Numbered from the stretch's first letter, positions 35,365 through 47,248 are shown. The stretch: DNA of 64,000 nt from Chelonoidis abingdonii (GCF_003597395.2 NC_133773.1:76700408-76764407), one strand, 5' to 3'. A program made the numbers and translations. The notes: a model not told the origin generated them from the sequence alone.

Positions 35365-35717
35365 CAAGGCCGGCTCTACAGTTTTCGCCGCCCCAAGCAG
35401 CGACCGAATTGCTGCCGGACAGCGGGGGCAGTCCCTGTGCCCTTAGGGCTGCAGGCGTGTTTCCGCGGCGATGGCAATTCGGCGGCAACTTCTATGTTTA
35501 GCTGAAGCCACCGTGGACAGCTAAACATAGAAGCACTGCTGGCAAATTGCCACCACCACGGAAACACACCTGCCGCCCTAAAGGCGCATGGACTGCCCCC
35601 GCTGTCCGCGGCGGCAATTCGGTGCGCTGCTTTGGAGTGAAAACACAGGGACTGCCGCCCCTTAAAGAATGCCGCCCCAAGCACCAGCTTGGAATGCTGG
35701 TGCCTGGAGCCGCCCTG
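35365..35717. mobile_element. Foldback hAT MITE (353 bp)
   Basis: The termini are CAAGGCCGGCTCTAC and the complement of GGAGCCGCCCTG. A perfect 8-bp duplication, attgacag, lies at 35357-35364 and 35718-35725. Nearly the whole interior is self-complementary: the centre is cttctatgtttagct / agctaaacatagaag at about 35490-35532, with outer arms carrying gcggcaattcgg-type words. Same family as 49817-50125. Confidence 0.9.
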
Positions 35718-35725
35718 ATTGACAG

Positions 35726-37676
35726 AATAGCTGTTTCCACCCTAATATACACAATATTCACACTGGTAGAAAAGAAACTCATCTTCTAAGTTTTTCTTTA
35801 CAGGTAGAGATCATTCTTTGGAAGCAAACACCACAAAGTTTCCAGAAACAAAGTTGTTGGTGGAGGGGGGGATGGACACAAAATCAGTTGGGTATAGAAA
35901 GAGGAAAATATATTGCATGTTCCTGTGTGATGACTTCAAAATGAAAAATACATAAAGTGTATTAATATGCTGACATATTGCACAAATTCAGTAAGACCCA
36001 GGAGACCAACAACACACTGGCTCTATATTTATGAAGAGCAGGTATCTCCATTATATTAGCTGCTTGCAAATGTACTATTTTTCTATTTGCTGGATTAATT
36101 TATTACAGGATTTATGATTAACTCCCATTTCAATAAGCTCTGCCGCACTATTATGCATACAACCAATGGCCAAATTATTGCTCATCACATTTCTGTAAGG
36201 AAGATTTTAGATAATATAGTTTATCACACTGAAGGTTACTATTTTTAAACAGCAGATCTTAAAGGCAATAAAAATGACTACAATAATTCAGTTTAACGAA
36301 TGGGACACTTGTACTGCTTGTTACATCTTGGTCATTGTGCAATTCATTGTCCCTGAAGTACTACAAACAGCCCTAGTAAAATTATTCCTTTAGAAATAAA
36401 ACAGAGCAATCTCATTCTGTAGCAGCATTGCCTTGGCTGGGTATTACAATACAGGAATGGCTAAGGATGGATGATTCCTGAGTGGAAATGCTCTCAGACT
36501 GCTAAAGGGAGTAGATTTTAATCCTCTCAGCTGGAGGTAAGGTGCTTGTAAGTACTCAGACAAGATCAGTAATTATAAGGGAGGAGAAAACAGGATATAG
36601 AACAATGAAGTCCCAGAAAGTAGTATAGCAAAATTTAGCTGCTAGAAACAATGCTGCTGCTAAATCAAATCTAGCTGAGCCTACATTAAAACAGTATTAC
36701 AAAAATAAATCGATTGGAATGCTTGGATAGATAAGAAATCTGGAAAGACAAACTGGGAAAGACTGTACATGAGAAGTTAACACCCCAAGCATGGACATAC
36801 GACTCCAATCTCCTGCTAGCAGGCATATGTTTCTCTCTTTGTAGGTGCATAATAGTCACAATGCCAATTGATAGCTAACTCTGTGGTGTTGTAAACACAT
36901 TCTACATATTTATAAGTTCAAACTGTGTGCAAGAAAGGTAGAAGTACCTGAGCAGGACTTTAAGTGTAATGAGACAGTCAACAGATATTTGATACAATAT
37001 AAACTTTCATTTTGTTGAAGAGGATATGTATGGCGATAACGGAAGGAGATAACGGAAGGAGACAATACAGATGGCACAGACAGTGCACAGCAGTTCATGG
37101 TAAAAAAAATCCAAACACATACCCACAAAGCCAAGAAAATACTACAAATGCCCACAAAGTTTCCCCTTCAATTTTTAATGATTGTGCCAGACTGGGGGCG
37201 GGGGTGAACCTAGTCTGGTCCATTAACAAAACACAGCTGACTTAAAAGGCCTGCTCACCATTAAGCTAGAATCATTCCAGTGCCTTCAGTAGTGAACAAA
37301 TTTCAGAAACTCCACAAAGTTAATAGCTTTGCTCAGTTACAGTGTTCAAATACTGCTGGAGCTGTGGAAAGAATATAGAAAGTATTTGCACTGCTTCATT
37401 TTGCTGCCTTTTAATCATCTGTAAATGGCTCTGTTCTGTATTTCTTACTCCACCAAAATTCCTGTTAGCAATAATGATATGCATCCTTTCTTGATTATTT
37501 TTACATGTGTCTGTTAGGATTAGGAAGAAAATGACTTCTAATTTATAATACTATTCTAATTATTAGTCTCCCTTTTTTTAAGCGTTTACTGCACCAGTTT
37601 GGTGCAGTTCAGATGGCAAGTTTCAAAACAACAAATGTCCATTTACCTTCTTAAAACTATATTACATAGCCATATT
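35726..37676. other. No recognisable feature
   Basis: AT-rich DNA without a recognised repeat or exon. A 12-bp word (gataacggaagg) is tandemly doubled near 37036. Confidence 0.4.
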
Positions 37677-37812
37677 AGGCCCACATCCTACAAACAGCCA
37701 TACTTATGCTTAACTGTACATACTGTGTGAGTAACACTGAAGCCAATGGGGCTATTTACCCTTTTCATACAATTATGCATAATTAAAGTAATTCTTTACA
37801 GGATTAGAGCCT
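37677..37812. repeat. Palindromic MITE-like unit, decayed
   Basis: 'aggcccacatcctacaaaca' at the left faces 'tttacaggattagagcct' at the right, with the centre at 'gaagccaatggggct'. The arms are more diverged than at 35035. Confidence 0.55.
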
Positions 37813-38011
37813 CAGACACTAATTTCAAAGGCTTCCTAAGTATGTTAGCCTCCAAACTACATATTGTAAAACATGTTATGGTCATATAGTGTCCTGGCTA
37901 TTTATGTGTAAATCACACTGACATCTATGAGGGGATGGGGATAAAGGGTGTTATATGATACTGAATATTTACTATGACTATAACCTTTGCCAGCAAAAAG
38001 AAAGTATTATG

Positions 38012-38140
38012 TAGTGATTAAAGCCCAAACTGTGAGACAGGACACCTTGGTGCTGTTCCCAGTTCTGCTACTGATGTGTGCTGTAGCCATTGGCAAGTCA
38101 CTTCATCACTCTGTGACGCATTTTACCCAGATGTAAAACT
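38012..38140 (+). repeat. MIR/CORE-SINE-like repeat
   Basis: 'gtagtgattaaagccc', 'cagttctgctactgatgtg', 'ggcaagtcacttcatcactctgtg' follow the conserved MIR order. Confidence 0.75.
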
Positions 38141-39179
38141 ACTATTATTCTAATTTATAAAATATACAGCACTGTACTGTATGTGCTTAGTAAAGACTAA
38201 AGATACTATATAGTAAATCACAGAACAATACTAAACAAGAGAAAGTCAGAATGGGTGACCTTGGTGGATCTGAAGTAGCCTTTGAAGGAAGAAAAGGAGA
38301 GCAGGAGACTGTCCCATGTGTAAAGTGGGCTAGGGAGCATGGAAAAGGTCCAGAACTGGAAAAGAACCAAGGAGTGCAGCCACAAAAAGTTTGCGCATAG
38401 CATAAAGAGAAGATGGGAGATGTAGATAGAGACTAGAGAAGAATGTAAATGGGCACAGAGTTTCAAAGAGCCTTAAAATGAGGGTGACTAACTTGAACTT
38501 ACCATGGAAGGAGTGTGACAGCTGCTGAAGGGAATGAAGAAGTGGGGATACATGGTCAAAGCAGTAAAAGAGGAAGATGAGTGGCATTTTGGATGGCCTG
38601 GTGGAGAGAAGTCAGTAATTGGAGAAGGAGATTTGAGACATGACCAAGGCACAAACAAGGATTTTAGCCACTGGAATGGAGAAAGGGAGGCAGAATTTTT
38701 TGAGCAATAAGGAAGGAAAATGTACAATATCTGCAACAAATAGGCTGTTGGAGGGAGCAGGAAAAGATGACATCAAATATCAGTGAATCCGCCTCCGATG
38801 TGCCTATGTTCCCACTCTCATATATTACATGCAATTATGAACTACATGCTGAGTGAAAGGACACAGTACCACTTAGAAGAAACTGTAACACTGTTTCTCT
38901 ATGCATGAACTTTAAAAAAAATGTTAAAAAGGATAGCTTTATAAACACCATAGTCAGTGGCCTTTGTTTCTCACGGACAATTTCAAATTGTTACTTTATG
39001 CTGCAGTTATTCCTACTCCAATTATTGTGGGCAGAAACCTGCTCCCACAAATAAAAGCAAACTAGTGGACTTGGCATATTAAAAAACAGCTTTCCATAAA
39101 AAGCTTTAAAGATCAGTAGCCTTACAATCCTCCTACACCATGAGTAGAATGCCATGGAGCTCAAAAATAGTTTCACTTA
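38141..39179. other. No recognisable feature
   Basis: A purine-rich stretch at 38270-38740 gives several minus-strand frames of 80-85 codons. No family features are seen. Confidence 0.4.
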
Positions 39180-39361
39180 TTTACCAGCATAATCATGTTC
39201 TGGGACAATCAATGAATCTATCTACTCTTGTGAATGGCTTGCCAACTACAAAACCAGTTTCTCCTCCCTTGGTTTTCACACCTCAACTGCTAGAATAGGG
39301 CCTCGTCCTCCCTGATTGAACTAACCTCATTATCTCTAGCTTGCTTGCATATATATACCTG
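39180..39361 (+). repeat. Snapback-family element, left part
   Basis: The sequence 'gaatggcttgccaactacaaaaccag ... ctctagcttgcttgcatatatatacctg' is the body that normally precedes the CTGACGA box of the snapback family, as I recall it. The family continues at 40341 after an LTR and a CR1 scrap. Confidence 0.55.
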
Positions 39362-40289
39362 TGTCATAAACAGACAGTAGGAGTTAATAGAACAGAAGTA
39401 CTTTATATCTTTTTTGACTATAAAGGGTTAACAAGTTCAGTAAGCCTGGCTGTCACCTGACCGGAAGACCAATCAGGATACTTTCAAACATGAGGAGAAG
39501 TTTCGGGTTTGTGCGTTATTCTTGGTTGTTTTCACTCTGGGGGCTCAGAGGACCAGATGTGCAACCAGTTTCTCTCCAATCTCCCCTGAACACGGGTCTT
39601 AATATTCAAAATAGTGAAGTTACAGTCAGATAAAAGCAGGTAGGCTTACTGTTTGTTTCTTTATTTGCAAATGTGCTTTGGCTGGAAGAGTTCGGAATTT
39701 GTATTTGCTAAAAGGAGTTCATTGTGTAAAGATTTAATTACGGTATACTTAGGCTGGAGGTATTCCCAGTGCTATTGCTGAAAAACCCTGTAACTATTCC
39801 ATCTTAAATTACAAATAATTTTACTGTTTCTCTCTTTTAAATTAAAGTTCTTGTTTAAAAAACTTGATTGTTTTTTATCTGGTGAGACCCCAGGAGACTG
39901 TTTGTTCACCAGGAATTGTGGAGAAAGGAGGAAGGGGAGAGAAAGGCTAATTTCTCTCTGTTTAGATTTACTTTCTCTCTCAGGGAGAGTCTGGAGGGGC
40001 GAAAGAGAAGGGGGGAAGTTGAATTTATCTCCTCGTTGTTGTAAGATTCAAGGTTTGAATCACAAGTAATCTTCCAGGGTATACTCAGGAGGGAAGCCTG
40101 GAGAGCAATGTGGGGAAAGGGTTACTTCCTTGTGTATAGATCCAGAGGGTCTGGGTCTTGGGGGTCCCGGCAAGGTTTGGGGACCAAGTGTACCAGCACT
40201 GGAATTCTGGTTGGTGCAGCCGCTACAAAGTACTTAAGCTGGAATTGAGCTTAGAGGAATTGTCATGCTGGTAACCCCATCTTTTTACA
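39362..40289 (+). mobile_element. LTR-like element inside the snapback repeat (about 928 bp)
   Basis: It begins TGTCATAAACAGAC, a style typical of turtle solo LTRs, and ends near ...ctttttaca. 'attaaagttcttg' near 39842 could serve as a polyadenylation signal. The flanks (acctg, tcttt) do not form a duplication because a CR1 scrap abuts the right end, so the right boundary is approximate. Confidence 0.55.
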
Positions 40290-40340
40290 TCTTTCCTGAA
40301 ATGTGGCACCTGGAACTGGACACAATACTCCAGTACATGC
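40290..40340 (-). repeat. CR1 fragment
   Basis: 'catctttcctgaaatgtggcacctggaactggacacaatactcc' is an antisense CR1 segment of about 50 bp wedged between the LTR and the snapback terminus. Confidence 0.6.
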
Positions 40341-40485
40341 ATACAGGACACAATACATACGTCTGACGAAGTGGGTATTCACCCACGAAAGCTCACGCTC
40401 CAAAACGTCTGTTAGTCTATAAGGTGCCACAGGATTCTTTGCTGCTTTTACAGATCCAGACTAACACGGCTACCCTTCTGATACT
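40341..40485 (+). repeat. Snapback-family element, right part
   Basis: From near the CTGACGA box (40363) to the terminus cttctgatact. Almost identical to the right arm at 16119-16241, without an inverted arm. Confidence 0.8.
40363..40400 (+). other. Hammerhead-ribozyme-like core, second copy
   Basis: CTGACGA (40363-40369), then A, GTGGGT-ATTC-ACCCAC, GAAA (40387-40390), GC-TCAC-GC and TC. The layout matches 16119-16156, with one loop base changed (TCAT to TCAC), so core and stems are kept while the loop varies. Confidence 0.5.
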
Positions 40486-41731
40486 TCATTTTAATGAATA
40501 CAGCTGTAAAAATGACCACCACAACACTAGTCAGAAAGTAAAAGAATCTAGTGCCAAATGAGAGGTTATTAAATGTAATCACTTTATAGGTATGAAATGA
40601 AAGCATGATGCATAAAAGCATGCGTCCAACGAGAGAAAGATCTTCTCTCTAGGTGGACTTCTCCTTTGGTAAGCACTCAGATGGCTGATGCTCCATTCTC
40701 CTTAAACATATACCTTTGACGGTATTTAGCCATTAGGGCTTTTAAGAGTGGTTTTATGCTACCTGTACTGTGCATTTATTTCTATTTAAATAATAACAGA
40801 AGAGACACCTATACAAGACTCTAGGTGTCCTAAACATAATGAGTACAACAACAAAAACAAAACATCATGAAAACAATCATTCCAACAGGAACTCTACCAG
40901 CCAACCATCTACAAAAATGCTCTTCATCCTTCTGGGAGCACACCCTCAGCCCTCTCCAAAAACTCTGTCAAACAGATATTTTTTGACAGTATGCCCAGAA
41001 AGTCACTGAATTCAGGCTATTTTGGAGAAAGCACATTTCAGAACCCTGGAGCTCACACACAGAACAGCAAACCCTGTCTTATGAAAAGGGTGATCCAGCT
41101 CAAGTGCCTTTGCTGACTGTAGCTGCAGTGCATGGCATGGCATAGGGAGAGAGGCTATACGTGAGGGGGGCTGGTCCCAGTCCATTCAAAGCTTTATAAA
41201 TCATAATTAACACAAACTCAATTTAAAAACCAATAGACAAGCAAATCCCAGAGCACTGGCATCGTATGCTCCCAGTGTGATGCCCCACCCGGTAAGTGAT
41301 CCACTACATTCTACACCACCTTCAGTCTCTGAATGGTTTTAATGGGAGTTAGGCACCTAACCTGCTTATGCACTTTCATAAATTCCACTAGGGATCCATC
41401 TGCATCTGTGTGTCTAAATTCCTTTGTAATCCTGGCCCTTAGTCTCCAAAATCATGTATGTGCTTCTGAAATTTTTATATTTTTGGCTCAATTAACTAAT
41501 CATCAAATGTGCCAATATCCATGTGTGCCTTCCTTGCCACTCAATTAAGGACAAAAACAGAGTCCATGGGACGTAGTTATAGCACTCAAACTGTGGGGAG
41601 TACTTGGAAGAACAGGAATCACAACCTGATTTAATTATAGCCATGTAACAATTGGTACTTTGTCCCATTATGTACACTGTACTACGAAAGGGGAATGTTA
41701 CAAAATTAGTGGATACGTTCAACAGATAAGG
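40486..41731. other. Mostly unique; possible old LINE 3' end at 40960-41330
   Basis: 40960-41330 ('ttcaggctattttggagaaagc', 'ccagtccattcaaagctttataaatc', 'agcactggcatcgtatgctccc') resembles an L2-like LINE 3' region. Confidence in that is low; the rest is unremarkable. Confidence 0.3.
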
Positions 41732-42047
41732 AAATGATCCCCAAACTTTTTATGTTGCTCCCCCTCCTTACCCGTAATCTAATCTGTCCGCACACCCCCG
41801 GGTGCCGAGGCGAGGCAGGAGCTGCAGCTGGGAGTGGAGCCAGGGCTGGGAGCTGCAGTCAGGAGCAGGAGCCGCAGCCAGGAGCCGGGACAGAGTCGTG
41901 CACTGAGACCAGGGCCAGGAGCCGAAGCCAGTGCCTCGGCAGGGGACAGGGACGGATCCAGAGCAGAACTGGGGGCAGATGAGGGCTGGGTGGCACTCCT
42001 TCCCTGCCATACACCCCGAACATTCCTGCACCATTTGGGGACCACTA
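41732..42047. mobile_element. hAT-type MITE (316 bp)
   Basis: The left end aaatgatccccaaac and the right end (complement of tttggggaccacta) are decayed forms of a CAGTGGTCCCCAAA-type terminus. The flanks agataagg (41724-41731) and agataaga (42048-42055) match at 7 of 8. The GC-rich interior gives frames of about 110 codons on both strands, which are not genes. Confidence 0.85.
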
Positions 42048-42132
42048 AGATAAGAACATCAATCCCCTTGCTTAAAGTAATCATATGTGTATACACCAGC
42101 ACTACACTGTACCATTTCAATGCTCATCAAGG

Positions 42133-42424
42133 AGGTATGAATAGGATGAAATTTAATAGTGAAAAGTGAAAGGTCATGCATTTAGGGATTAACAACAAGA
42201 ATTTTTGTTATAAACTGAGGACACATCAGTTGGAAGTAACAGAGGAGAAGAAGGACCTCAGAGTATTGGTCGATCACAGGATGACTATGAGCTGCCAATG
42301 TGATATGGCTGTGAGAAAAGCTAATGCGGTCTTGGGATGCATCAGGCGAGGTATTTCCAGCAGAGATAAGGAGGTGTTAGTCCTGTTATACTAGGCACTG
42401 GTGAGACCGCATCTGGAATCTGTG
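42133..42424 (+). mobile_element. CR1 LINE fragment, first part
   Basis: 'gtatgaataggatgaaatttaatag ... gcatttagggattaacaacaag' is CR1 coding DNA downstream of the catalytic region. The frame 42176-42394 encodes a typical stretch (LRVLVDHRMTMSCQCDMAVRKANAVLGCIRRG-like). It is interrupted at 42425 and resumes at 43738. Confidence 0.9.
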
Positions 42425-43737
42425 TGTAAGGGGACTGTTATCCCCTTACTAACATTCAGTGGGGGTGTTTTGGTTGCTAGCTCCCAACACTAAAAGGGGA
42501 GGGATCCATGGCAAATCAGGACCCTGAGACTGGACACTCCCAGGAACAATGGCGAGAGGCCAATGCTCCAGGGTCAGCCTGTTCTGACAGGGCAAGGCAG
42601 GCTAATCAAAGAGACAGAAGGCCGGGTGGTCCTGTCCTCCGATGTGAGCTGGAATTCCTGGGTCAGACAGAGTGGCACCAAGCTAAGCGCAGTTAGGTTG
42701 CCCAAACTAAGCTGTGAGAGCGAGCTTGCAGCCCAAAAAGCCAGAGCACACCCAGAGAGAGGAGACCTGTCCTGGAGAGGGAGCTGCAGCAACCAGGAGC
42801 CAGAGGGGCCAGAAAGCAGCCGAATAGTCAGGATGTGGAAGCTTAGAGAGAGACACAGAAGCAGCTGCAGGACAGACCTTACCTGGGAGCAGGCTGTACG
42901 CAACGGAGCCAGGGAGGCAGAGAAGCAGCCCGGAGAGCTGAAGGAGAATCAGCAGCAGCAGACGTGCTGAGGCAGTGTGGAGCTGGGGCTGGATGCAGTC
43001 CGGGCTGAATGCGAGTGGCAGCTCGAGTAGGCGAGGTGGCCCTGGCAGTTGGCCCAGCACAGGCGAGATGCTCAGCAATAGGCTCTGCAGGCCCAGACTT
43101 GGAGGGGGATCATAACCCTGACAGGAGCAGGGGTGACACTGGGGAGAAGCGGTCTGCCACCAGAGCCTGAGCTGGTGTGGCCACCGCCAGAGCAATGTCC
43201 AACCCGCAAGCGTTCCCTGCAGCACAGCAGGGCCTGAGAAGAGCCTGAGAACTCTAACACGAACAGACTGTTGAACTGCTCCTGACCATTCCAGAGAGAC
43301 TGTTTGTACTGTTTCTGCTACCACAGAGCAGGGTGTGTTTTCCTTAACCTTTTCCATTTTTCCTTATTCTTTTTTTAATATTAATTGTTAATAAATAACT
43401 TGTATTTGCTTTAAATGTTATGATGTTGTCATCAGTGGTCACTGGTGAGGTGCACAGTGCAAATGAGAGTCCCGGAGTGGCGACACCCTTAGCCCCGTCC
43501 TAGGTGACCCACAGGAGTGGGGGTATAAGCCCATCTCAGGCAATCCCTAGGCCCAGCCTTTGAGAGTTACGAGGTTTTACAGACAGGAGAGTGGAGGGGA
43601 GTCGCCAGGGCATGTGGCTCTGGATAAAGGGTGGTGACAGCAAGAACTTCAGATCCTTTACGCCAGCCCACTTTCCACCGGGGGTAGTGCAGGAAGCCGG
43701 AAAGATTCCCCACTAAAGCGGACCATTCCCTTGCATT
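42425..43737. mobile_element. Unclassified 1.3-kb element inserted in CR1
   Basis: It begins TGTAAGGGGACTG and ends CATTCCCTTGCATT. The near-ends TGTAAGGG and the complement of CCCTTGCA match at 7 of 8. The CR1 flanks aatctgtg (42417-42424) and aatatgtg (43738-43745) match at 7 of 8. AATAAA-type signals sit in an AT-rich stretch at 43366-43420. No protein family is seen; the 216-codon minus frame at 42707-43357 is G/C-rich chance. It could be an LTR with TG...CA ends or a DNA element with an 8-bp duplication. Confidence 0.7.
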
Positions 43738-44596
43738 AATATGTGCAAATTCTGGTCTCCATTTTAAGAAGATGTAATTAAACTGAACAGTTACAGAGAA
43801 GGATAGTACATAAGAATGATCTCAGGAATGGAAAACCTGTCCTATGAAAGGAGACTCAAAGAAACTTGGCTTGCTTACTAACCAAAGGTAATGCTGGGGA
43901 GATAATAATATATCTATAATGTTATCAGAGGGATAAAATACACGGCTGGGGAGCTCCATCAGTACCATAGGACACAGAAAGATGGATGTACTGCCATCAG
44001 GAAGTTCTAGACTTGAAATGAGACACAAGGTTTCTAACCCCCAGGGATGAAGTCTATGGAACAGCCTTCCAAGGGCAACGGATATCGGGGGCATAAAGAG
44101 CTATCTTGTCTTCAAGACTAAGCTGATCAATGTTTATGGAAGCAGGAGGATATAATGGATAGCTGTAATATCTGCAAATTAATGATCTTTGCACTAATTG
44201 TATGGTAAATATGCCCAATGCCTGTGATGGGTGTTAGATGGTAGGTGGGACTGAGCTATAAAGAATTCTTTCCTGAGGTATCTGGTGCCCGAGTCTTAGC
44301 CCATATGCTCAGGGTTTAGCTGATCGCCACATTTGGGGTTGGGAAGGAATTTTCCTCCAGGGCAGATTGGCAGAGGCCCTGGAGGTTTTTCGCCTTCCTC
44401 TGCAGTGTGGGTCACTTGCTGGAGGATTCTCTGCACCTTGAAGTCTTTAAACCACAAGTTGAAGACTTCAGTAGCTCAGACATAGCTCTGAGGTTTGATA
44501 CAGGAGTGGGTGGGTGAGATTCTGTGGCCTGCATTGTGCAGGTCAGACTAGACTATCATAATGGTCACTTCTGACCTTAAAGTCTATGATTCTATA
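43738..44596 (+). mobile_element. CR1 LINE fragment, 3' end
   Basis: This continues the interrupted CR1: end of the coding region, then a 3' untranslated region with 'ggggttgggaaggaattttcc', 'ttgctggaggattctctgcacc', and the terminal 'aaagtctatgattctata', the short tandem tail typical of CR1. All frames are broken. Confidence 0.92.
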
Positions 44597-44669
44597 GTTG
44601 CTGATTCTCCAGCAAACTATAGTGAACAAATTACAATATTTTACATTCAGAACAGGGTCTCACACATTT

Positions 44670-44761
44670 GGACCAAATTCTGAGCTCAGTTACACTGGAG
44701 AAATTCTACTGAAATCCACAGTTTTAGTCTATACAGATGTAACCAAGAGCAAAATTTGGCC
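44670..44761. repeat. Palindromic MITE-like unit
   Basis: 'ggaccaaattctgagctcag' at the left faces 'ccaagagcaaaatttggcc' at the right (about 92 bp), with the centre near 'aaattctactgaaatcc'. Confidence 0.7.
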
Positions 44762-44788
44762 AGTTCTATATATTTTGAAAATGACAAC

Positions 44789-44812
44789 TTTTTTTTTTTT
44801 TTTTTTTTTTTT
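44789..44812. repeat. Poly(T) tract
   Basis: 24 consecutive T, not attached to a recognised retroposon. Confidence 0.9.
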
Positions 44813-46071
44813 AACTAGAAAACTGTTTTGTGGTGGGAATGGAAACAACAAGTAGATCAACATTTCAAAGAGAGAAAAAGAGATCCATGGCAATAGTATA
44901 ATCTCATCAGCTCTCTACATAAACTATTCAAACCAAAAAACTTACTTTGTGGACTCAACTATATACTGGATAAGTCCAGGGTTGAAAATTCTACCCACAT
45001 TCATGTGGAAAAATGGGACAAACAGGGACAGATGAAGTCTCTCTTACATAAATGGTTTGGCTAGGGACACTATGAAGACACTACACATGTCAGCTGTCAC
45101 TTGAATGCAACAACATGCAGATTTAAAAACAACATTTGCTTTTTGCTGTCTGGTGTCTTAAGTACTTTGTAGCATGGGTCAGAGAATGAAAACCTAGGAT
45201 GGCACCTTTAGATCAACTTGCCTCCTTTGACTGAATACAGGTCTCCCATTCTCCGTATCTTTATTCACTCTGAAATTGCTACAAAAATGGCTTTCACTAG
45301 GTTTTCAGTGTTATTTTCCAGCTTCAGTGCATCTTCACATGCTATTTCTCCCTTTAGGTTTTGGATAGGTTATATTCAGGTCATGTTCATGCTTCTATTT
45401 TATATGAGGGGATAATTAAACATGAGGGGCCAGATTTTCTAAGTTTATAGATTTCCAGTGTGTACTTGCCAATTAAGTATTTGCACATGCACATGGTCAG
45501 GTCTGAATGCATACAAATACGTGATTTGTGTATACACCTAGAGTACCAGCATATATAGATGTAGAGAGAGAGAGAAGGGTCACAGACTGTGGGCCTGATT
45601 TTTATGGGTGCTTAGCACCTAAAACTATAAAGTCAGTGGTACTGTTCAGTACTTCCAAAAATCAGCCCCTTCATGTTTTATTGCTCTCTCTTACCCCTCA
45701 CCTGCCACTTGACTTCTAAGACTGTAAACACCTTTGACCAGTCAGAGTTTGCTTTTAGGTATGGATACCACCTAACACAACTTGTGTGTATAAGAATACA
45801 ATGATAAATAGTAGTAACTGCCCACACCTAACTTTGAAAATCTGAACCAGAGAGTCTCTAATGTTATCACTTAGAAGACTATGCACAAGTTGAGACTCCA
45901 TCCAGTAATACTGACTGCATAAGGGAAAATATAGTGCCTTTACTATGACAATTGCATTTAATTATAAAATGAGGCATGAGAACACCCCAAAAAACACCCC
46001 AAGCTTATGCATGTTGAGTCACTCTGAAATGTACCAGAATAACAGCCCTGTGGACTAAAGGACTTTATTTA
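44813..46071. other. No gene; contains one palindromic unit
   Basis: 45591-45668 is a palindromic unit ('gggcctgatttttatggg' ... 'ccaaaaatcagcccc'). The remainder is unremarkable. Confidence 0.45.
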
Positions 46072-46232
46072 ACATAAGAACGACCACACTGGGGCAGACC
46101 AATGTCCGTCTAGCCCAGTATAGTGTCTTCCAACAGTGGCCAATACCAGGTGCTTCAGAGGGAATTAAAAGAATAGGTAATTGTTAAGTGATCCATTGCC
46201 TGTCACCCATTTCCAGGATCTGGAACAGAGCA
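46072..46232 (-). mobile_element. CR1 3' end fragment
   Basis: 'ataagaacgaccacactggggcag ... ccagtatagtgtcttcc ... gtgatccattgcctgtcaccc' is the CR1 3' untranslated region read antisense; no coding part is present. Confidence 0.88.
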
Positions 46233-46904
46233 AGATTAACAGAAACAGTAGTGGTACATGGTTCACCACATTGCTTCATCAATGTTCCCCAATACAAACC
46301 TGGGGCGTTATACAACTAAGGGCGAGATGATAGCTCAGACACTATATTGCCATCTTTGACTGCCTTACTGATATTATCAACACAAGTCCCAAACAGGGAG
46401 ACAGAGTCAGTTATGTTCACACTCTTAAAACTGGGATCTGGACTAAAAGTCATAAGTTAATTAGAGACAGGCCACATACCTTAAGATGGCCCTTGTGACA
46501 GTAACAACTTTTAGTCACTGCAGACAAGGCCTAGATTCCAGTCAGGAAGTTAAGAGCTAAAACACTTAATATTCCCATTACCAATCCCCTGATTTATCCA
46601 CTTCCTCCAGCTGGAGCACTTCTGTGATGACTTCATATGTCCAATGGTAGCTGATGACATTTTTTTTCCCTAGGGTGAAAAAAATAAAAGCCTAGATCCT
46701 TAGCTACAGCTAAGGGACATATTACAGAAAGATATAATGGGCTGATCTTTCACCATTTCTCAAAGCACCTTGAGTTGCTTTAAGTTATATTAGCTACCTA
46801 TGGCTTCATAGGACCAATATGGTAGCAGAGGTCCAGTCGGATTTAGGGAAACCCAGGCCATGCCCTGTTTTCCCCAACAACACTCACTCATTACATACCA
46901 TTCA
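46233..46904. other. No recognisable feature
   Basis: Unique-looking sequence up to the next CR1 copy. Confidence 0.4.
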
Positions 46905-47248
46905 CCTTAAGTTTGATTCCTGGAAAGATACTGGAACAAATAAAGTAATCAATTTGTAGAGGATAAAAGGGTGATAAGTAATAGCCAACATGGATTTCTC
47001 AAGAATAAATCTCACCTACTCAACCTAACTTTCTTTTTGACAGGGTTACTGGCTTAGCATAGGAGTAAAGCAGTAGATATGTTGTATTTTGATTTTAGTA
47101 AGGCTTTTGACACAGTCCCATGTGACAATCTCATAAACAAACCAGGGAAATGAGGTCTAGATAAAATTATTAGAAGATGGGTGCAAAACTGATTGAAAGA
47201 CTGTACTCAAAGAATATTTATCAGTGATTCTCTGTCAAGCTAGGGAAG
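46905..47248 (+). pseudogene. CR1 reverse-transcriptase fragment
   Basis: It encodes, with breaks, the RT palm region up to and past motif A. 'gattttagtaaggcttttgacacagtccc' reads DFSKAFDTVP, the motif A aspartate being present. In an intact CR1 this frame would make the endonuclease/RT protein for LINE copying. Here it stops at an insertion at 47249 and the same LINE resumes at 49391. Confidence 0.9.

Noticed and set aside
42707..43357. 216-codon minus-strand frame
   Set aside because: It lies entirely within a GC-rich mobile element inserted in CR1, has leucine-rich low complexity, and no domain.
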